Notes: generated by a model from the sequence alone, not told the origin. Numbered from the stretch's first letter, positions 1 through 12,245 are shown. The stretch: 64,000 bases of DNA from Sarcocystis neurona (GCA_000727475.1 KL647325.1:361719-425718), one strand, 5' to 3'. Translations and numbers: made by a program.

Positions 1-1094
1 TATGTATTCCTGGTTGGACGTATCGTATACGGGAGAAGACAGGGAGGCCAGGTCAGGTTTACAAATGTAGAACAGAAAGAAAGCGATAGATAGACAGACG
101 AATTAGCCGCCTTTCAGGAGGACAAGAGGAGAAGATTAGGTATACAGGAAAGGCTTCGTGTACTGGTGTGGATGAAATAAGACGTGTGTCAACACAGATG
201 TCTACGTAGACCTACAAATGCGTACATGTACATAGGCATGTATGTACACACGCAGATGTGTGCAGTCACAGGTACAAAGGCGCAAGTGCGGAAATACATC
301 GCCAGTGTGTGGCAGAGACATGCATATATATATATATATCATATCACATGGATATATGTGTAAATAGGTACGTGTATCTTTATGTTACGTATGGACATAC
401 ACATATATCATCCAGTGAAAATACACAGAGCCGTATCGGGACACAGATTCATTTAGAAGTCTGTGCTTCACAGACGGACACATACGCGAGCTTATTCACT
501 CATATGTGGGCAGACACAGAGGGGCGCAAACATACAAGCTAGTACAACTGGACGTAAGGTGTACACACACAGATTTGCACAGAGGTAGCAGGTGCGAACA
601 CGGACACAACAAAGGATAGATAGAATTCTGATTAGATTCAACATTTCTCCATAGCGATGTGGCACGTGTTTGTGCGTCTTACAAAACAAGATCCGGTTAC
701 ACGTAGGGGACGCATCTGCATAGACATACACGACACGGACGCACACATAGCTAGGGAGCGTGTGCGTACACCGAGCTAGGAAAAAGCGTTTTTTGGTTAC
801 TCTGCATATAGTCGATAGACGCGTATTTATACGTAGAAGTTAACGAATACACAAATAAACATACGTCTGCGCCGATTCACATGTATATAGATCTTCTCTG
901 TGTGCGTGTGGGTGTGCTTGTAGACGTATGTGAACACATATTCATACAGGTACGTTTGCGTATGAATAATATGCTTAACAAAATACACATACGTACCAAT
1001 ACCTAGATATGCGTATATACGTCCGTCTCTAAAGTAAGATGCAAGTATGTCCAGGCGTTTGTATGCTGGAGAATTACGCCGTCATGTTCCCCAC
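1..1094. other. Microsatellite-rich DNA, probably NAXE intron
   Basis: TG/CA/TA-rich alternating sequence with no frame that resembles a protein beyond tyrosine/isoleucine/valine repeats produced by the microsatellites. I looked on the minus strand for the NNGGDG-type segment that should follow CGPG and did not find it, so this stretch is best read as the beginning of the next NAXE intron. Confidence 0.5.
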
Positions 1095-2683
1095 CAGGGC
1101 CGCAAACAACAAGAAGTTTCCTCGGTCCGCTGCGTGCAGCAGCAGGCGTAGCAGCAGGAGTAGAGGAGGAACAAGAGTGGAAATCTGCGACGGCCTGCGC
1201 GACGCTGAGACCTGCAAGCTCCATCAGCTGTACGTACACCGAAAGTAAGTTCCACACGAGTAACCGCACCAGGATCCGGCACGGCATGAATTTTCCAAAA
1301 GATGCACCACATACACAAGTAGGCATATATATATTTATACATATACACGTAGATAGATAGATAGATATATAAGCACTTTGTATACACGTGATACACACAA
1401 ATGCTGCATATTCATGTATAGAGCTACATCACATACAAGTACATCCTTATATATATATACATATATACATATATATAGATAGATAGATAAACAGCTACAT
1501 TCATGATACACGCATATGTTTGGATATGTAGGTATAGAGCTAAAGTACACACACCTACATCCTTATATATACATATATATGCATACACATAGATATATAT
1601 ATATATATACAGAGAGAGATAGATAGATAAGCGTCACGTATATACATGGTACACACACGTGGATGTATATGTATGTGTGGTGCCACATCATATATAACAA
1701 CATGGATACACACATATACGCATACATAGATAAGCACACGTATATGCATGATACACATATGTGTGTATGCATATGTGTAGTGCCACCTCTTACATATTAG
1801 CAACGTACACATATACACATATGCCTATGTATGTAATGCACGTATTTAGAGACTGCAGCACTCCTCTGCTGTGTTACGCGTGCCCGACGCTGTGAATGCT
1901 TTTTTTCCCAAACGGGCACATACGGTGAAACCTGTGCAGTCCACATTTCCACGTGCCCGCGTACATAACGTTTTACGTGTAGGAGTACACGCACTGACGC
2001 ATATGTGACCTTAGAAATGCAAGTTCTCCCCAATGTGTATTAATGTACACACACACATGTATACATACATACAGACGTTCGGTTCAATTCTCTTGTGCCT
2101 GCACACCGTTTTGTACGTACACGGCAATATGTATACACAGGTATGTGTATGTCGATGTGCAGACACGTATACCCGCTTCTGTCAAAAAGTGCGGGTTTAT
2201 ATCTCCCCCTATCCACTCATACGTGTGTGTTCTTTCACATCGATAACACACCCACATATATGTAAATAATATACTTTTTCATGTGTACCATCATACGTGC
2301 GTAGCTTCTGGTGTGCGTACATAGCTGTGCCTCTATATTTCCGTATTGCAAATAACCATATCCACCGTGACCTACAAAGAACTACATATATATATACACG
2401 TGTCCCCAAAGGTACACGTATAAGAACTATATATATATACACACATGTCTCCAAAAATACATGTCAATATGTATATACGTATATAATATATACGTAGATA
2501 CTTATATATTTTACATGTATGCATAAGCGTATATGTGTGTGGTGTGTTGTACAAATTTTTTTTTTGATGTATCCGTAAAAATGGACACAAGATTTACGGA
2601 AAGTGTACCTGATCAACGGAGTAGCCCACGTGGGGGCCCATCAAATCAGCGTCGATCTGCTGCGCCTGTTCCTGCGTCAGGTA
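1095..2683 (-). CDS. NAXE: NAD(P)H-hydrate epimerase, NAXE/YjeF N-terminal domain (partial, two exons seen)
   Basis: Two minus-strand exons join in phase 0: 2683-2609 (25 codons) and 1227-1095 (44 codons plus one base). The first reads YLTQEQAQQIDADLM and ends GYSVDQ. The second opens LMELAGLSVAQAVADF and ends RKLLVVCGPG. This is the start of the epimerase fold: the helix that receives the substrate, then the first Rossmann strand with its glycine turn, matching the human order of a YLSQEEA-type start, an SVDQLMELAGLS-type join and a VICGPGNNGGDG-type turn. The family converts R-NAD(P)HX to the S form so that the dehydratase can repair it, often in mitochondria. Borders are TAG|TAC, CAG|GTACAC, TACAG|CTG and CTG|GTGGGG. 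About 18 Ser/Pro/Ala residues are inserted before the strand. The exon with the initiator Met and all exons after CGPG were not found; the latter should lie left of the window. Family assignment is firm, gene model partial. Confidence 0.85.
1350..1810. repeat. Degenerate minisatellite, about four tandem copies
   Basis: Within the NAXE intron region a block of roughly 90-140 bases recurs about four times. Each copy has a GATA-type run (GATAGATAGATA), then a segment like CATGATACACAC, then a GTAGAGCTA or GTAGTGCCACAT box, then a TA/CA run. Approximate starts are 1350, 1477, 1617 and 1725. The copies differ by many substitutions and small indels, so this is an old, diverged array built on microsatellite cores. 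Confidence 0.55.
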
Positions 2684-2840
2684 CTACCCAACAACAGCCG
2701 CGGCACCAGCAGCAGCAACACCAGTGCCAAGAGCAGCAGCAGTGGCAACAGCAGCCGCAAGAGGAATAGCGGATGCACCACCAGAACCACCAGGAGAAGG
2801 AGCAGCAGCCGCGGCAGTGCCCATGTGTACCGACCTATTT
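2684..2840 (-). repeat. Intronic GCT/CTG triplet tract next to the NAXE 3' splice site
   Basis: On the sense (minus) strand of the epimerase gene, GCT/GTT/CTG triplets run right up to the acceptor TTGTTGGGTAG of the 2683-2609 exon. The reading frame of the tract meets a TAG at the splice site, so it cannot be a simple extension of the exon. On the plus strand the same bases read as poly-Gln/Ser. The tract seems to stand in for a polypyrimidine tract. Confidence 0.55.
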
Positions 2841-2989
2841 ATATGCATATATATGTATACACATACTTATATATATACAGAGCTACATCTATATTCCTAC
2901 GTCTAAGCATACCTAAATATATATTTTTGAATACATCCGTATGCTGATATACGCGTCCCCACAAATCTATATCCACATGAAGCCGCAAG

Positions 2990-3235
2990 ACGAGCAACAG
3001 GAGAAGAGACCCAAGGACGTCAAGGCGCAGCAGGAGCAGCCCAGCCGCACTAGTATCGGCAGTCGTAGCAAAAACAGCATCAGCGGCAGAAAGAACTCAC
3101 AAACGGCAGCAGAAAGAACTTACAAGCAGCAGCAGAAAGATCTCACAAGCAGCAACACAAGAAGAGGGAAAGCAGCAGCAGCAGCAACAGCAGCAGTAAC
3201 ACAAGCAGCAATAGCAGCGGCGACAGCACGACAGA
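2990..3235 (+). repeat. CAG/AGC triplet tract
   Basis: Imperfect CAG, AGC and AAC triplets, densest at 3120-3220. The plus strand could read Gln/Ser/Ala-rich peptide and the minus strand Leu/Cys-rich peptide. No supported exon border or conserved sequence was seen around it. It may sit in the 5' part of the minus-strand epimerase gene. Confidence 0.45.
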
Positions 3236-4402
3236 GCACTTGGGAAATGCTCGTGTGTCAGTTGCCTACTTGACGCGTCACTCGGAGCGGAGAGGTACAA
3301 CGTATGATTGCAGTGAATGTGCAGAGTACGCGTACATGTATCTTTATTCGTTCGTGTATGTATATATGTATAGAAATATACGGCTACACATATGTGTATC
3401 TACATAAATACATTCATAGGAGTGCGTGTGTGTCCACTTTTATAGATGTCATGCAAAAGTTGTACTCAGGTCGCACACGTATATCGTCCACATAACTGTA
3501 TATATATACATGTATATATATATATACACATATACACGTAAACATTCCGTAGCTACACGTATGACTCGTATGTGTTCGTGCGTATCCGTCTGTCACAAAT
3601 ACAGACACGTATGCATGTAGTATATACATCTATGAAGCACACAGCACTAGGACGTGGACTGTGAGTGAGTGCGCCTCTCAGGAGGTGCGTGGCGTGCATG
3701 TGCATGTCCATACATTTAAATATCCATAAGTACTCATGATATTCGTGTATATATATACATGTATATGCACAAATGTAAAAATACATATATATGTATATAT
3801 ATATGTATGTGTATACATATATATACATATATACCCACACAGAGGCACACACGCGTCTCTCTCTCTATATATATATATGTAGTTATGTTTGTGTATTTAT
3901 GTTTGTGTATGCCTATATCAGCCTGCGTCCTGGAGAGATAAATGCATACGTATGTGTGGCAGCCGTGACTGTCTGCTTAGAGAGCTGCTGCAGGGCGCGC
4001 AGCAGACGACTGTGGTCAACGATTCCGTCGCATTCAACAGTGCGTCCTCCACACGATACACACAACTACATGCATGCGTATCCAGAAAGAAAGAAAGAGG
4101 TAGACGGCTATATGTACATATATATATATATATATATGTACACTAACTACTTGTACGTATCTATCAGTGAACTTTATGACATTATACGGAGACACACAAT
4201 TACGTAAGTCTTTCTCTCTCTACCTGTGTACAGAAATGTATGAACATATCCTTAGGAGTTGTGCATCTCTGTACATTATATGTATATAGGCGCACACCGA
4301 CACGTCTACAGAGACATTCGTAAATACAACACGTATGAATAGACGAGTAGTGTAGTATTTCTCTGGGGTCTTGAACATTGGACAGGCACTTCTTTTTCGC
4401 AG
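3236..4402. other. Microsatellite-rich non-coding stretch
   Basis: TA/TG/CA runs (for example 3500-3535, 3745-3880, 4105-4140) with a short island of ordinary composition at 3950-4080. I see no exon that can be supported here. Confidence 0.5.
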
Positions 4403-4559
4403 GCTGCTGACCGACCGGCTGTCTCCATTCTTTGAATTTATCCTTGACCTTACCGAAATGCTTGCTATATCCATCTTCCGTGCCGTTGGAACCTTAAATT
4501 CTCGGCTGCCTGGCAGGGGCTGTCTGCAGCTGCATGTGCCGCAACGAAAAAGCAGAAAG
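4403..4559 (+). CDS. Candidate internal exon, family unknown
   Basis: A 157-base exon bounded by a good acceptor (CTTTTTCGCAG|G) and a good donor (AGAAAG|GTGAGA). Only one plus-strand frame is open. It gives 52 codons, starting with one base that completes a split codon, then LLTDRLSPFFEFILDLTEML and ending QRKSRK. The first half is amphipathic/hydrophobic and the end is basic. I do not recognise it and found no partner exon nearby. The case rests on splice signals and composition only. Confidence 0.35.
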
Positions 4560-6414
4560 GTGAGAAGTGAAAAGTGCGTCTGTAGTGACGCGATGCTAGG
4601 CAGCAAAAACTTACTATCTCAGGCAACAGGTAGTTTTGTTCTGGGTGAAATACTAACGTTTGAAAAGAATCACTGTCCAAAAAATCTTTCAAACGAGAAG
4701 CTTTCCAGTGTGAAGAACGCTTGCACGTACATGCGCATGTCATCCGTATGAAGACCTATACGTACATATACATTTCAACACACATACATATATGTAGACA
4801 TGTAATGCACGGTTACACACGTAAATGTAAGAAAACATGCAGGTATCCATCTATGTGTGCACACTAAAGGAGGTATACACAGAAGCAGATGCAAAAGTGC
4901 ATGAACAGCGGCGGCGCAGTCAGTCTCATGTCAGTTGCCTTGCGTATTGATTGGAGGTGGGGGAACGGCTGCCGGGCGACATACACGTATTTTTTCCACT
5001 ACGTAGCCGCTACCAATACGTGGAGACAAAAGCGCATTGTACATGCAGACCTAGCACCGCGCCGTACTGCATTGCGCGCGCGTGAAGGGTGAAGGTACTC
5101 ACAATAAAGAAAACATAGGCCGAGGAAACGAAATTCCGGCAGATACACTAAAGAGACGCACATCAATCTTACATGTATTCTCCTCACATGTACACGCATG
5201 AAAGTACTTGTAAATATACTTATTTGCGCATATATACACGTATTCATAGACACGTGAATCCTCGCTTATACTCGTACGCACATATATATATATATATACA
5301 TACACACCATACGCCTCACCAGCACCCGTATCATACATACACAGCCACATCCTCGTACGTTAAAGTATATGCAGATATTTACGTATTTAGATGCACAGAA
5401 GGCCCACCGTATACGACTATGTCGGGCATATACACAAAGATCCTTGCGCGCATGCCCATACAGGCTAACGCGGAAGAGTATGGTGAAGCAATGGCATAAT
5501 ACTTGTCTTCTCTCGAACGAAAGGCGGCAACGATAGTGCAGCTGCCGCCGCTGCTGTGTTTCGCGTTTCTCAGTGGCGATGCGATATGCCCATCATCGTG
5601 TAGCTTCGTTACACCTACGATGAACGGCCCCATCAATACTCTCTCTTCTGTAATTGTGTCTTAACGATTACAGTGTCCTAGAAACCAAGTGGTCTCGATG
5701 AAATCTGGAAACACAGTTTGTTTGCCGTTTCGTGCGGTAGTGTGCAGACTCGCCGACGGCGATCATCCGTTGCAGAAAGCTACGAGGACGAAAGTTGGCA
5801 CAGACATGCGCAACAAACAAAGGGAAGACGAAAAAAATTGCAGAGAGACAAACAAATAAATTGCGAACCGAAGAACACATTGATACAATCCAGCGAAGTA
5901 ACGCATCGCGTTCATGGACGACAGAGCACCGTGCGGAGACAAGCTCCCCGCTAGGTAGTCCTCTGCTTGTTCTGACGTGCTGTACTGTGTGCTACCTAAC
6001 AGAGAAAGACGCCCTGCTGAGGAAGAAGAAAAAAAAAGAGAAAGCGTTCTGCAGCCTTTTATGGGTGAAGGCGGAGATTCACGTTGTAGGGATCTCTATG
6101 CATCTTTCCGCACCAGAGTCAAGCTAGGGGAAACCCTATCCACTTAGGCAGGAGAATTCCTTGTACTTTAGGTGAACGAACGACTTCTGGTAGAAAACAC
6201 TGCATCTGCCGGCGGCCAGACGAGACACTGCAGCATCGGTACACCAGGTCGCTAATCAGTACACGCAGTGCATTGGGGGATACAGATGGTGCTGAACGTG
6301 TAGAGACTCGTGACATCCCAGTTTCAAGCTTTAAAGACACCACACGGGATGCGTTTCAAAAGGCGATGAGCAAGCTGTTCAGCGGCAACGTAATAATTCG
6401 TCGGACACATTTAC
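4560..6414. other. No supported gene
   Basis: Mixed composition with TA/CA microsatellites at 4740-5350 and an island of more ordinary composition at 5370-6340. Open frames occur on both strands, for example a plus-strand frame ending in NAEEYGEAMA near 5500 and a minus-strand frame near 5880-5671 with a hydrophobic start. None has convincing borders or a family match. Confidence 0.4.
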
Positions 6415-6566
6415 CTTGTGCCCACAAACGCGAAGGTGCGCGCGTGCCGCGGGTCACGCGTTAACAACAGATTCGTCTCCTTCCTCTTGTTCGACAGATG
6501 CCCAGGGAAATTCCTGAGTAGCTCTGATTCCTCCTTGGAAAGGCGCCCTTGTTTCAGAAACGACGG
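6415..6566 (-). CDS. Candidate internal exon, family unknown
   Basis: A minus-strand exon of 152 bases, with acceptor TTGCAG|CCG at 6566 and donor CACAAG|GTAAAT at 6415. It starts in phase 0 and ends in phase 2. It reads PSFLKQGRLSKEESELLRNF and ends with a segment like HARTFAFVGT. The charged, helix-like character is typical of real coding sequence, but I cannot assign a family. No neighbouring exon could be joined with confidence; a further minus-strand frame at 6320-6119 is one possibility. Confidence 0.35.
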
Positions 6567-9431
6567 CTGCAATGTGAGAGAGGTGCCGCGGTAGACAGGG
6601 GGGTTATACCAAGGTACGGATGGTAGTAGATGCGGCGGGCGAGGGGGTCGGAGGGAGATCCCTGTAGCCAAAGTCATAAGCATGACATGGTTACGATGTA
6701 CGTTGCCTCGAGGATAAAACATTTGTGCGCTGGAAAAGAAATGGTAAGACGAAGTGGTTCCATCGAACAAGGCCGCGAGTGTGCAAGCCGTGTCGCACAC
6801 GACTCGCCAGGGGGAAAAAAAGTCTACTCCCACCCGAATGACACCTTAAGCGCACACGGTTTGTCAGCGGTGTGCTGGGAAATAGAACTCTGCACGCACA
6901 TTGGTTTCTCTACGGTAGCGCAAGTCTAAATTTCTTTTGTCTTTGCCTTTCATGCCTTAAAATGAGACGGAGTCCCTTCGAGGGTGTAGCAGGCCCTGCG
7001 GTGTGCGGGTGCTCCACCGAACACCGCTCCGTAGGGGGACTACTCTTCCGCGTAAACGGGGCTGAAAATCATGAAGATTTACGACAGAAAACAAGAAGAG
7101 AAGCTATAAGTCTATCCGTTCCATTCGGTAATTGACGCGGACCACGCGGCTAGCCACTGTCAGAAGGTGTTAACCAGCACCTGACGCTTAAGAGCTTTGA
7201 CACCTGAGTACACTCCCACGACAGCCAGAAACTCCATTTTTTTTCGGTGGCGAGCTCTGTACACACGAAACTTACCGCCAGCTGGAAGTGACGAATGACT
7301 ACATATGAAATTTGTGTGTGTCCCCTTGCGTGTCTGCCCGCACGACGGCGGTCGTCTGTGCGTGGTAGAAGGCAGACAAGGACTTCCCCATACAATGCGC
7401 TTCCAATATTAAAAGAGATGCGCTCTATCTCATGCTTCAGCCACAAACTAGAAGGTGTCTGATGATGATCAGCTGTAAAATCTGCAGTGTGGAGAACTGT
7501 GACGGACACAATGAAGACAGAAACACCTTCGAGTTGATCTTGAGGTTGAATCTCTACAGTGTACAGCAATGAAACAACGGAGTACGAGAGGAAGATATTT
7601 CCACCTTGTAGACACTTCCTGTTGTAAAAAGAAGTCCATTTGGATACAATAAGTAGTACAAGAAACGTTCATTACATGTCTTGCACGTAAGCTCACTGTA
7701 CTCAAGTATTTATCTTGTGTTCGGTACCGCACGACTTCGTCAGCGTGCCGTATATCTTCTGGTATACCACATTCGTAACCTACGTAAGTACAATATACAT
7801 TCGTTGGGGGCCACACTTTCTTCCTCGTACCTCAGTGTTCCCCATAGTCACGCAGGACGAAAACAAAGCTGGGCGTAGAGCAGAACCATCTTCCTGTGAA
7901 AAAATCTTTGTAAATAGAGCACGAAGCATACATGCGTCAACTCAGGTATGCATTCAAGCAGGACACAGCGCAGCACGCATGTACGTGCAAGTGGACGCAC
8001 AATAGTTGTCTCATGCATTCTCTCCGATCAGATAGGAAGCAGCTGCAGCATTTATGCGAAGAAGCGTGTGCCGCCGGCGGCACGCATCCATAGAAGATGT
8101 AGGTGGAAAACGACTGTGCCCAACTCACATCCGTCTCGATGCCTTTTAGTGAGGTATCGAGAAGAGAGAAGGACACCACGTGAGTCAGGGCTGAACAAAA
8201 CCATCTCGCAAGCCAGTACTGTGTGGCGCCTTACCTTTCCTTGAGAGAATAACGCCTTTCAAATATATGTGCACCCTGTGTTCGAGTAATAAAAGTGATA
8301 CGCACATTTATTGAAGCAGCGTCTACCCACAAAGAGGGCAGCCGCACGAACGAAAGGTACAGAAGCACGTTTAAGCGACATATTTCTTTTAAGCTGTCCT
8401 TCTGTATTCGCGCCTACACACACAGATCCACGTACAGTGCCCGACGTGTCTGTGCATCCGCATATAAAAACACACCAATATACACGCGTGAAGAGCCACG
8501 TGAAAGTTCCCACTTCAGTTGCCGACCCTTGAATTGAAGGATACAACATCGACTGGAGCGCCCCCAGTTCAAGCACGCTAGTACGCACACTCACGCTCCA
8601 ATACACGTACGCACACATATATTTGGATTTGACAAAGTATATATGTTTCCTCGAGAAAGGAGACACTGTCACGTCACATCTACAGCTCTACCGCAAAGCA
8701 TCCTGAACATACATACATATATATATGTCCATACATATATATCTACATCTATCTATCTATATATATATATATATTCAGGGACACTTATCCAGTGGATTGC
8801 AGATTCGAGTATCGCTGAAATCCCTTCAGCTCGGAGCCTTCCAATTGTGACTGCATCACCCACGCTGTCGCAAGCTGTGTAGGCGCGTGCAGGCTAACGA
8901 AGTTTTGCTTCTGCCTAGAGCTCTCACAGGATGGCGCAAGCCTCGTTGCTCCAGATATGGGTCGTGCCGCGATTGTGGACGCTACTTCTGTGCCACTTTT
9001 GGGTTTGTCAGAAAGTGCTACCTGTTCGGCGTCCACTGGCTTTATTGAACAGGCAAGTGCACCTCGTTCCCCTCACCACACACAGACACACACGTGCCCA
9101 AACACACATACACGTTCTGATACACACTTGCGTGTGTACGTATTCACATATGGACATACGTACACAGATGTATATATAATTTCACGCTGATGTGCGCGGT
9201 ATTTCCACGTGTGTGTCAATCTCGTTTTCATAAACTATCAAGTCATCTTCGACAAAACCCGACAACTTTCCTTTTCGATGTTTAGGCGCACGATTTTAAT
9301 CTACTAAATTGCGCAGCCAAATCACCTGCAACACGGCGAAGCGGGTGCTGCGCCGACAGTCAGCAGCGACGCCGGAGGGGGCCGCTTCCGTGGGCACACC
9401 GTCCCGATGAACACTTTCCCCGCTCTATACA
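6567..9431. other. No supported gene
   Basis: Ordinary-composition sequence to about 8250, then mixed sequence with microsatellites near 8720-8775 and 9080-9180. A plus-strand frame at about 8950-9050 (ending STGFIEQ before a GCAAGT) looks protein-like but would need a rare GC donor. The opposite strand is open over the same bases, so I do not call a gene. Confidence 0.35.
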
Positions 9432-9565
9432 TTGTCCTTTGTGTAAGGCACATTATAGGAGGAGAGGTGGTGACTTTTGTTGCCATTCTGATGAATTCTA
9501 ACCTCACTCCTTCTTGTCCTTTGTCCAAGGCACACTATAGGAAGAGAGTTGGTGATTTTTCGTGC
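9432..9565. repeat. Pair of imperfect 52-bp direct repeats
   Basis: Copies at 9432-9483 and 9514-9565 share TTGTCCTTTGTnnAAGGCAC, then TATAGGA, GAGAG and TTGGTGA-type segments, separated by 30 bases. Differences are scattered substitutions. No terminal inverted repeats or target duplications were seen, so this looks like a local duplication and not a transposon footprint. Confidence 0.6.
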
Positions 9566-9579
9566 ATTTCCTGCCTGCC

Positions 9580-9700
9580 CTACCTGACCTGTTGCCGGTG
9601 CCTCCGGTGTTGTTGCTGTTACTGCTGGTCCCGGTGCTGCGATTGCTGCGGCTGACCATGTATGCTGCGGCAGTTGGTGGCGCCCCTGTTGACGCGCCTA
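9580..9700. repeat. CTG/TGC triplet tract
   Basis: Imperfect TGT/TGC/CTG triplets ending near a GCGGCAG at about 9680. The plus-strand frame that follows (PTASFAVASGLPAWKRDLL, stop at 9810) is open and could be an exon entered through that AG, as happens at two other places in the window. There is no family match or partner exon, so it is left as a repeat. Confidence 0.4.
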
Positions 9701-9810
9701 CTGCAAGCTTCGCTGTTGCTAGCGGCCTGCCTGCATGGAAGAGAGATCTTCTGGGGGAGGAAAGCCATCAAATTGGTGCCGTGCGTCCAGTTTTTGTCGT
9801 AACGCCGTGA

Positions 9811-11884
9811 TCTCTGTTGCCTGTTTCATCGTTTGCCACACTGCTTCTCCCGCTTCGTAGCGCTCCGCAGATCACCCATCTTTAGCCGTAGCGTAGCGGC
9901 GTGAATGTTGGCTTACCCCACCCCTCTCCGGTTTCCCTTCCTACAAAAGATACATGATTTGTCATCTGATTTGACCAGCTGTTCAGCTAGGGTTTACTCC
10001 CGTGCGATCGTTCCTACCCCCTACCTGCATTTACACGTTTCCGAATGTGCTGCTGCACAACGTGGCGTGTGTCTCCCACTACGTCGCTAGCTGATGTGTC
10101 CGTCCCTCTGGGAGACCGACGTCCCTCAACGCTGTAAAAGTCCTTTCCTCAGTTGTTTCCTCTCTTCTCCGTTGGTGCATCTCACCCCGTCCTCTTGTAT
10201 CTTGTGGAGTATCTAGGGTGGGCACACAACGTGGGAGAGCGTGGAATTCGCGTCTCACATGCAAATCTCTGGTCGTGCTGACGTCAGAGAGAGGTATACA
10301 TGAGTTTCTCTTCGTTGGCGTAGAGAGGACATTAACGAGCAGGCTCTCTAGTTAACGGAGCCACGTGCTGGTCGACCCAGCACCAGATGTTCACACACAG
10401 ATCTAAATGCAGATATACACATCGAAAGTAAGTGAGGGAACCGGGCACTCATCACGCTTGACACGTTTGCTGAATTCGCGTAGATGCCGTATATTTACAA
10501 GCAGGTGCACACTCGTATGACTTCGCGTCCGTAGATCCACACCTGTGTTGATGTCTGTGTGCCTGGGTGCTGACGTTATACGTTCTGACCTTACTACACA
10601 TCCTAGCAATGGAAATAGGCCTATTTGTATGTATGTATATATATATAAATATATACCTCTATATGCGCCCTTATATGTGAGTACGAACTTACACGTTTGT
10701 CATTTAGTGTAGGCGTACAGGTCCGCATCTCCTGGAAGCATTCGTGTGTAGTGTGTGTGTGTGTGTGTGTGCTGATGGGTCGGGAACACCTGAAGGAGTT
10801 GTACTTGTGTAATCAATGCTTCCGTCGAAAAACTCCCGCAGGCGCAACGAGACCCGTAAGCCTTTCAAATATACAGATGACATGTACGTTTATAGGGCCC
10901 TCCGTCTCTCTTACTCCCATACGTGGGATAGCTCTCCCTGTATGCATGCGTGCTCGTAGGCAGACGGCATACGCCCACCATAGACAAAAGCAAGGAAAGA
11001 GCCCCCGCACCACGTCCGCACAGCCAAAGAGCCCCGGAAACGTGTATGAATACATAGTGGGGAGACTCTCCACGCTGCATCCAACCCCGAATGCATATAC
11101 ATATGTATATATATATATGTGTACATATACGTACATAGGGATATACACATATCTGCACGCATGTGGTGTGAAACTGAGGATGCATGTGTGCTGTGGTCGT
11201 ACAACCCCTGGCACTTCTACTGTCACTACTACTGAAACTACCACGCGCATCACTCCTGTCAGTGACGACTATTGATCTAACTGCAACTACTACATTTCTG
11301 GTCTCATATCCTACGTATTTTACGCTGCTTTTCTCCTTCCCGTTGTTTTTTATATTACTGCCGAGGTCACCAGTGGCACTGCTGTCATTGACCGTACTGG
11401 GGCTTTTGGTTGTCAGTCCATCACGTGGCGGCGGTAGCCTTTTCTTTCCTCACGCAGAGGCCAGCGAGAGGTTGTTCAAGTACACGTAGACGCTTAGCGC
11501 AGCTTACACACGTAGACGCACGTGTGCATTTGTGTGTAGCTGAAGGGAAAAACACATATACGCACCTGCAGAAGTAAACATGTCTCTACCAGCAGATGTT
11601 CGCCTAACCGTGACTTCTCGGTAGATGATCCTTTCGCCTACATACACAACGATAAACATCATGTCGTCTGTGTACATCTATACATATGTGTGTATATGTA
11701 TATGTATATGCAGGTGTACCTACTTACACGTGTGTATGCAAATAGTACACGTGTAAGTACGTGTATGCACACGCGTGTGTGAACGAGTCCACATAAAGAA
11801 CGTCTACACTGAAGTTCATCTCTCGCCCTTATCCTCCTCGTGAGAACACTACCTGCTGTTTTTTCGCTTTGTGTCTGCTTGCCC
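9811..11884. other. No supported gene
   Basis: TG- and TA-rich microsatellites alternate with islands of ordinary composition. It includes a pure (GT)10 run at 10751-10770 and TA/CA runs at 11095-11150 and 11690-11780. A 192-codon plus-strand frame at 10697-11275 reads through the microsatellites and is not credible as a gene. Confidence 0.5.
10751..10770. repeat. (GT)10 microsatellite
   Basis: Uninterrupted GT dinucleotide run of ten units, flanked by GTGTGTA on the left. It is the longest pure GT run noticed in the window. Confidence 0.9.
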
Positions 11885-12245
11885 TTTCTCTCAGCTCCTG
11901 TCGAGTAGCAGCAACAACAGCAGCGACGACAGCAGCATCGGGGTCCGCAACAGCAGCAATCGCTGCACCGACCCTAGCAGCCCACGCGGGAGCAGCGGAG
12001 CAGCAGCAGCGAGAAGACAAACGACAACAGCAGCGGTCACCACAGAAGCACCAGCAGCAACAGCAACTACAACTGCAGCACGGAGAGTGTTGCAGAGAGC
12101 CAGAGGCTAGTAAAGTAGCAGCAAGGGCAGCGACACAGCAGCAACAACGGCGTTAGCAGTACCAGCAAAAGCAACAGCGGCAGCAACAATTGCGGGAGCA
12201 GCAGCAGCAGCAGAAGCAGCAGCAGTAGCAGCAGGAGCAGCACCA
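11885..12245 (+). repeat. CAG/AGC triplet tract upstream of the PGES2-like gene
   Basis: Dense imperfect CAG, AGC and ACA triplets for about 360 bases, ending 80-250 bases before the candidate start codons of the next gene (12321 and 12495). The plus strand can be read as Ala/Thr then Gln-rich peptide with a stop at about 12156. It is more likely 5' untranslated or promoter-proximal sequence than a separate protein. Confidence 0.5.

Noticed and set aside
10697..11275. 192-codon plus-strand open frame
   Set aside because: It reads through a GT run and TA/CA microsatellites and shows no domain pattern.
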